Notes under the pieces: model-generated
The model's input: only the letters and a program-made list of their open reading frames with translations
Databases searched by the model: none
What the model was told of the DNA's origin: nothing
Program-made: the position numbers and the translations under genes
Shown here: positions 62,109 to 64,000 of the stretch, one piece after another
Layout: every line of letters starts with the position of its first letter
Numbering within the stretch: position 1 is the stretch's first letter
NCBI RefSeq assembly: GCF_013359905.1
Contig: NZ_JABMCC010000112.1
Location: 62,001-126,000, forward strand
Length of the DNA stretch: 64,000 bases
From: Paenibacillus taichungensis
GTDB taxonomy: Bacteria; Bacillota; Bacilli; Paenibacillales; Paenibacillaceae
Direction: 5' to 3'

Positions 62109-64000
62109 TTATTTTTCATTAACCCGTGTAACCACAAATGGCTCGTTCAACGCATGCAGGGCTGCGGCCATATCTTCAACCGAAAGGCTGCCGCCAGACG
62201 AAATATGATATTGAAACTCATAGAAGCCGCCCAAGGTCGCTTTGAAATTCGTTTCCCAATAATTCGTCATCAGCCAGGCATAAGCTTCCGGTTGAGCGTC
62301 AGGCGCTTGCTGCGTGTGGACCTTTCTGGCCCCGTAATCCAGCGTTCCCCATTGCACGAGAGGTGTGTCCGGGACAGCAAGCAGCAGACTGCGGTCATTA
62401 TCCTGCCAGGCAATGCCCGACTGTACAGCGGAATAATCCAGGCAAGTTCCTGGAATCTGATCCTTCCAGGGGCGAACGAGCCCTCCTGGCTTGTCGGCTA
62501 ACAGGGTAACTGGCCCAGTGCCTCCTGGGGTGAACGGCAGAGCCAGATAAACGTTCTCCGGATTCCAGATGCTCTCTTTATGGAACCGCGCCGAAATATC
62601 CATCCGGTTTTGACGGGTATAGATCCGCAAGTGTAGTGAAAAATAGGCGATGCCCTTGAGCTGATAACCAAGCTCAACGGTAGCATACAGCGGTCCATTA
62701 TCCACCGCGTGCACAGAGATGAGCTGACCAACCGAACGCTCCACGTTCAAGCCTTTACGGTTACGTCCCATTTTGGAACGGACGCTCCATACCTGAGATG
62801 CATCTGCAGGGTTCGCTGGATTTGTCACCTCATAGATGGGTGTAAACGCCCCATACAGATCATCTGCTTTCAGCAGTTCGCGGCCTGTCTCCTTATCGAT
62901 CCACGACACGATGCCGCGCTCTTTCGACCAAGTCAAGCGTACATAAGGTGACTCCAGCCCCGTTTGGCAAACGGAGACCGGCGCTTGCTGTCTGCCTGCC
63001 GTTAAGGAATACATATCCTCCATATCGTACACCTGGTCAGCACCGATCAGCTTCGAATTGGAGGTTGACGTTAAGGAAGAAAGACTATTCTGCGCTGCCA
63101 GTATTGGGCGCAGGATCAATATGCAGCTCTCCATGCCTTGGAGCTTAAGTTCCGCAATAATCGTCTGTGGGTGGCTTGACTGCTGGATCAGCACCTGTCC
63201 CGTATCCTCCCGGATTACTTCTACTCCGTTCAATAGCTCATCCGGTTCCCATCCTTCAAGCTTCAACTGAACCAACTCGGTTACCTCCCGCTCCGAGAGA
63301 TTCGTTACCTTGAAGCGATAAGGACGCCCCGGGTACAAGGTGGAGGCATTATCGGCAAGCAGCACCTGATCTAGCGCGCGATAAGCAAGCCTGCTTGCCT
63401 CTGCAGCGTGAGCTGTCTTGCGAACCTCAAGCATCTGCACATTTTTGTGCCACGGTTCATAAACAGAGGAGTGATACCCCCAAGTGTGTTCGGCATAAAG
63501 AGTAAGCGCCTGCTCTACAGCCTCGATTTCCTGGAGACTAACACTTTTCTTTCCAGGGTCGAGCTTTTCCACCTTGCGAAGTGTCCGCTGTGCGTCACGG
63601 TAAATCTGAGTGTGCATCGGTGTGGAGCTTACACCATCCGACCACCAGTCTGGCCAATCCCCTTTATGCACAGGTAGACCATCCGTCCCTTCCTCCTTCA
63701 AGCGTGCAAAAAAGCCACTCAACGTACTCATCTCCACGGAAATCGCCTCGCCGTTTTGACGGTTCCATACATCGATCCATTCCATGATTGAGCTATTGGG
63801 CGATCCGTTGTCTGTGGGCAATCCAGACAGCATCATCGGCACGAAATCGTATGGATACTGCTCCGCCTCAAGCTGGGCCAAGTACCGGTGGATGCGAATA
63901 TTGGCGATTTGATTATGAATGTTCGCTGGTTCAACAAGTCTGTGGCCGAATTCATCACGAATCATGTATTTGCCAAGCGCACCAGGACAGAAACCAAGCT
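62109..64000 (-). CDS. GH38-like alpha-mannosidase (DUF5054-type), 5' part outside window
   Basis: C-terminal 630 residues of a large glycosidase; the frame is open through the right window edge. Visible features: an N-terminal-domain remainder of the GH38/57-type barrel (MLSGLPTDNGSPNSSIMEWID), a helical segment (EIEAVEQALTLYAEHTWGYH, like the GH38 three-helix bundle) and beta-sandwich domains with VTNLSEREVTELVQLKLEG. Homologous proteins are annotated as alpha-mannosidases, so it may trim alpha-mannose from the same glycans whose core beta-mannose is cut by the GH2 enzyme at 55163. The catalytic Asp of the barrel lies outside the window, so activity cannot be confirmed. Confidence 0.75.
   Translation of the reverse strand, partial: LGFCPGALGKYMIRDEFGHRLVEPANIHNQIANIRIHRYLAQLEAEQYPYDFVPMMLSGLPTDNGSPNSSIMEWIDVWNRQNGEAISVEMSTLSGFFARLKEEGTDGLPVHKGDWPDWWSDGVSSTPMHTQIYRDAQRTLRKVEKLDPGKKSVSLQEIEAVEQALTLYAEHTWGYHSSVYEPWHKNVQMLEVRKTAHAAEASRLAYRALDQVLLADNASTLYPGRPYRFKVTNLSEREVTELVQLKLEGWEPDELLNGVEVIREDTGQVLIQQSSHPQTIIAELKLQGMESCILILRPILAAQNSLSSLTSTSNSKLIGADQVYDMEDMYSLTAGRQQAPVSVCQTGLESPYVRLTWSKERGIVSWIDKETGRELLKADDLYGAFTPIYEVTNPANPADASQVWSVRSKMGRNRKGLNVERSVGQLISVHAVDNGPLYATVELGYQLKGIAYFSLHLRIYTRQNRMDISARFHKESIWNPENVYLALPFTPGGTGPVTLLADKPGGLVRPWKDQIPGTCLDYSAVQSGIAWQDNDRSLLLAVPDTPLVQWGTLDYGARKVHTQQAPDAQPEAYAWLMTNYWETNFKATLGGFYEFQYHISSGGSLSVEDMAAALHALNEPFVVTRVNEK

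Overview
The window reads as a chromosomal segment of a low-to-mid GC Firmicute, most likely Paenibacillus. Grounds for this are strong AGGAGG-type ribosome binding sites, sigma-A style promoters, SLH surface domains, CotS/APH-like and DUF418 proteins, a YobU/YobV-like pair, LplABC-type sugar uptake without its own ATPase, many AraC, LysR and WYL regulators, and a PyrR-type attenuator. The genus is inferred from gene content. I saw no rRNA, tRNA, CRISPR array, transposase or prophage module.

Layout. 1-3.8 kb: sucrose/fructan operon (GH32 hydrolase cut by the left edge, sugar/H+ symporter, LacI repressor) with a consensus promoter embedded in repressor-like palindromes. 4-5.2 kb: siderophore-binding lipoprotein behind a Fur box. 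5.6-10.2 kb: a seven-repeat RCC1 protein, a BBE-type FAD oxidoreductase and a secreted serine hydrolase. 10.3-12.4 kb: AgrC/AgrA-type two-component pair. 12.6-15.1 kb: pdxS without pdxT, divergent from a MocR/PdxR regulator. 15.3-19.9 kb: a decayed membrane-protein gene, DUF418 protein, and codBA behind a PyrR attenuator. 20.3-24.5 kb: GH4 glycosidase with divergent AraC regulator, a phosphotransferase and a truncated DUF3237 gene. 24.6-29.8 kb: SLH-anchored NagZ-like GH3, DinG-like helicase, DinB-like protein.

29.8-46.3 kb is a run of small regulator-target modules, many divergent: nitronate monooxygenase/LysR; a GyrI-like pair/WYL regulator; ketopantoate reductase-like plus acetoacetate decarboxylase/LysR; WYL regulator/VOC-YdeI pair around a perfect palindrome; ECF sigma/anti-sigma; Gfo/Idh/MocA dehydrogenase plus AraC; TetR/MATE pump with three operator copies. 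46.4-49 kb holds the least explained part: a histidine-phosphatase lipoprotein preceded by a tandemly duplicated, foldable leader ending in a terminator, then a second DNA polymerase sliding clamp (DnaN) coupled to a small ribbon-helix-helix-like protein.

50-64 kb: acetyltransferase, DUF896 protein, flavin monooxygenase, then a beta-mannoside locus (GH2 beta-mannosidase, two permeases, binding protein, divergent AraC), an OmpR/EnvZ-type system whose response regulator is broken by an in-frame TGA, a secreted protein of unknown role, and a GH38-like alpha-mannosidase cut by the right edge.

Themes: (1) glycan scavenging (GH32, GH4, GH3, GH2, GH38); (2) layered regulation visible in DNA, including the PyrR attenuator, cre sites, Fur box, TetR operators, WYL palindrome and a possible new leader RNA; (3) gene decay at several points; (4) a family of five near-identical, strand-polar terminator hairpins spread through the window.
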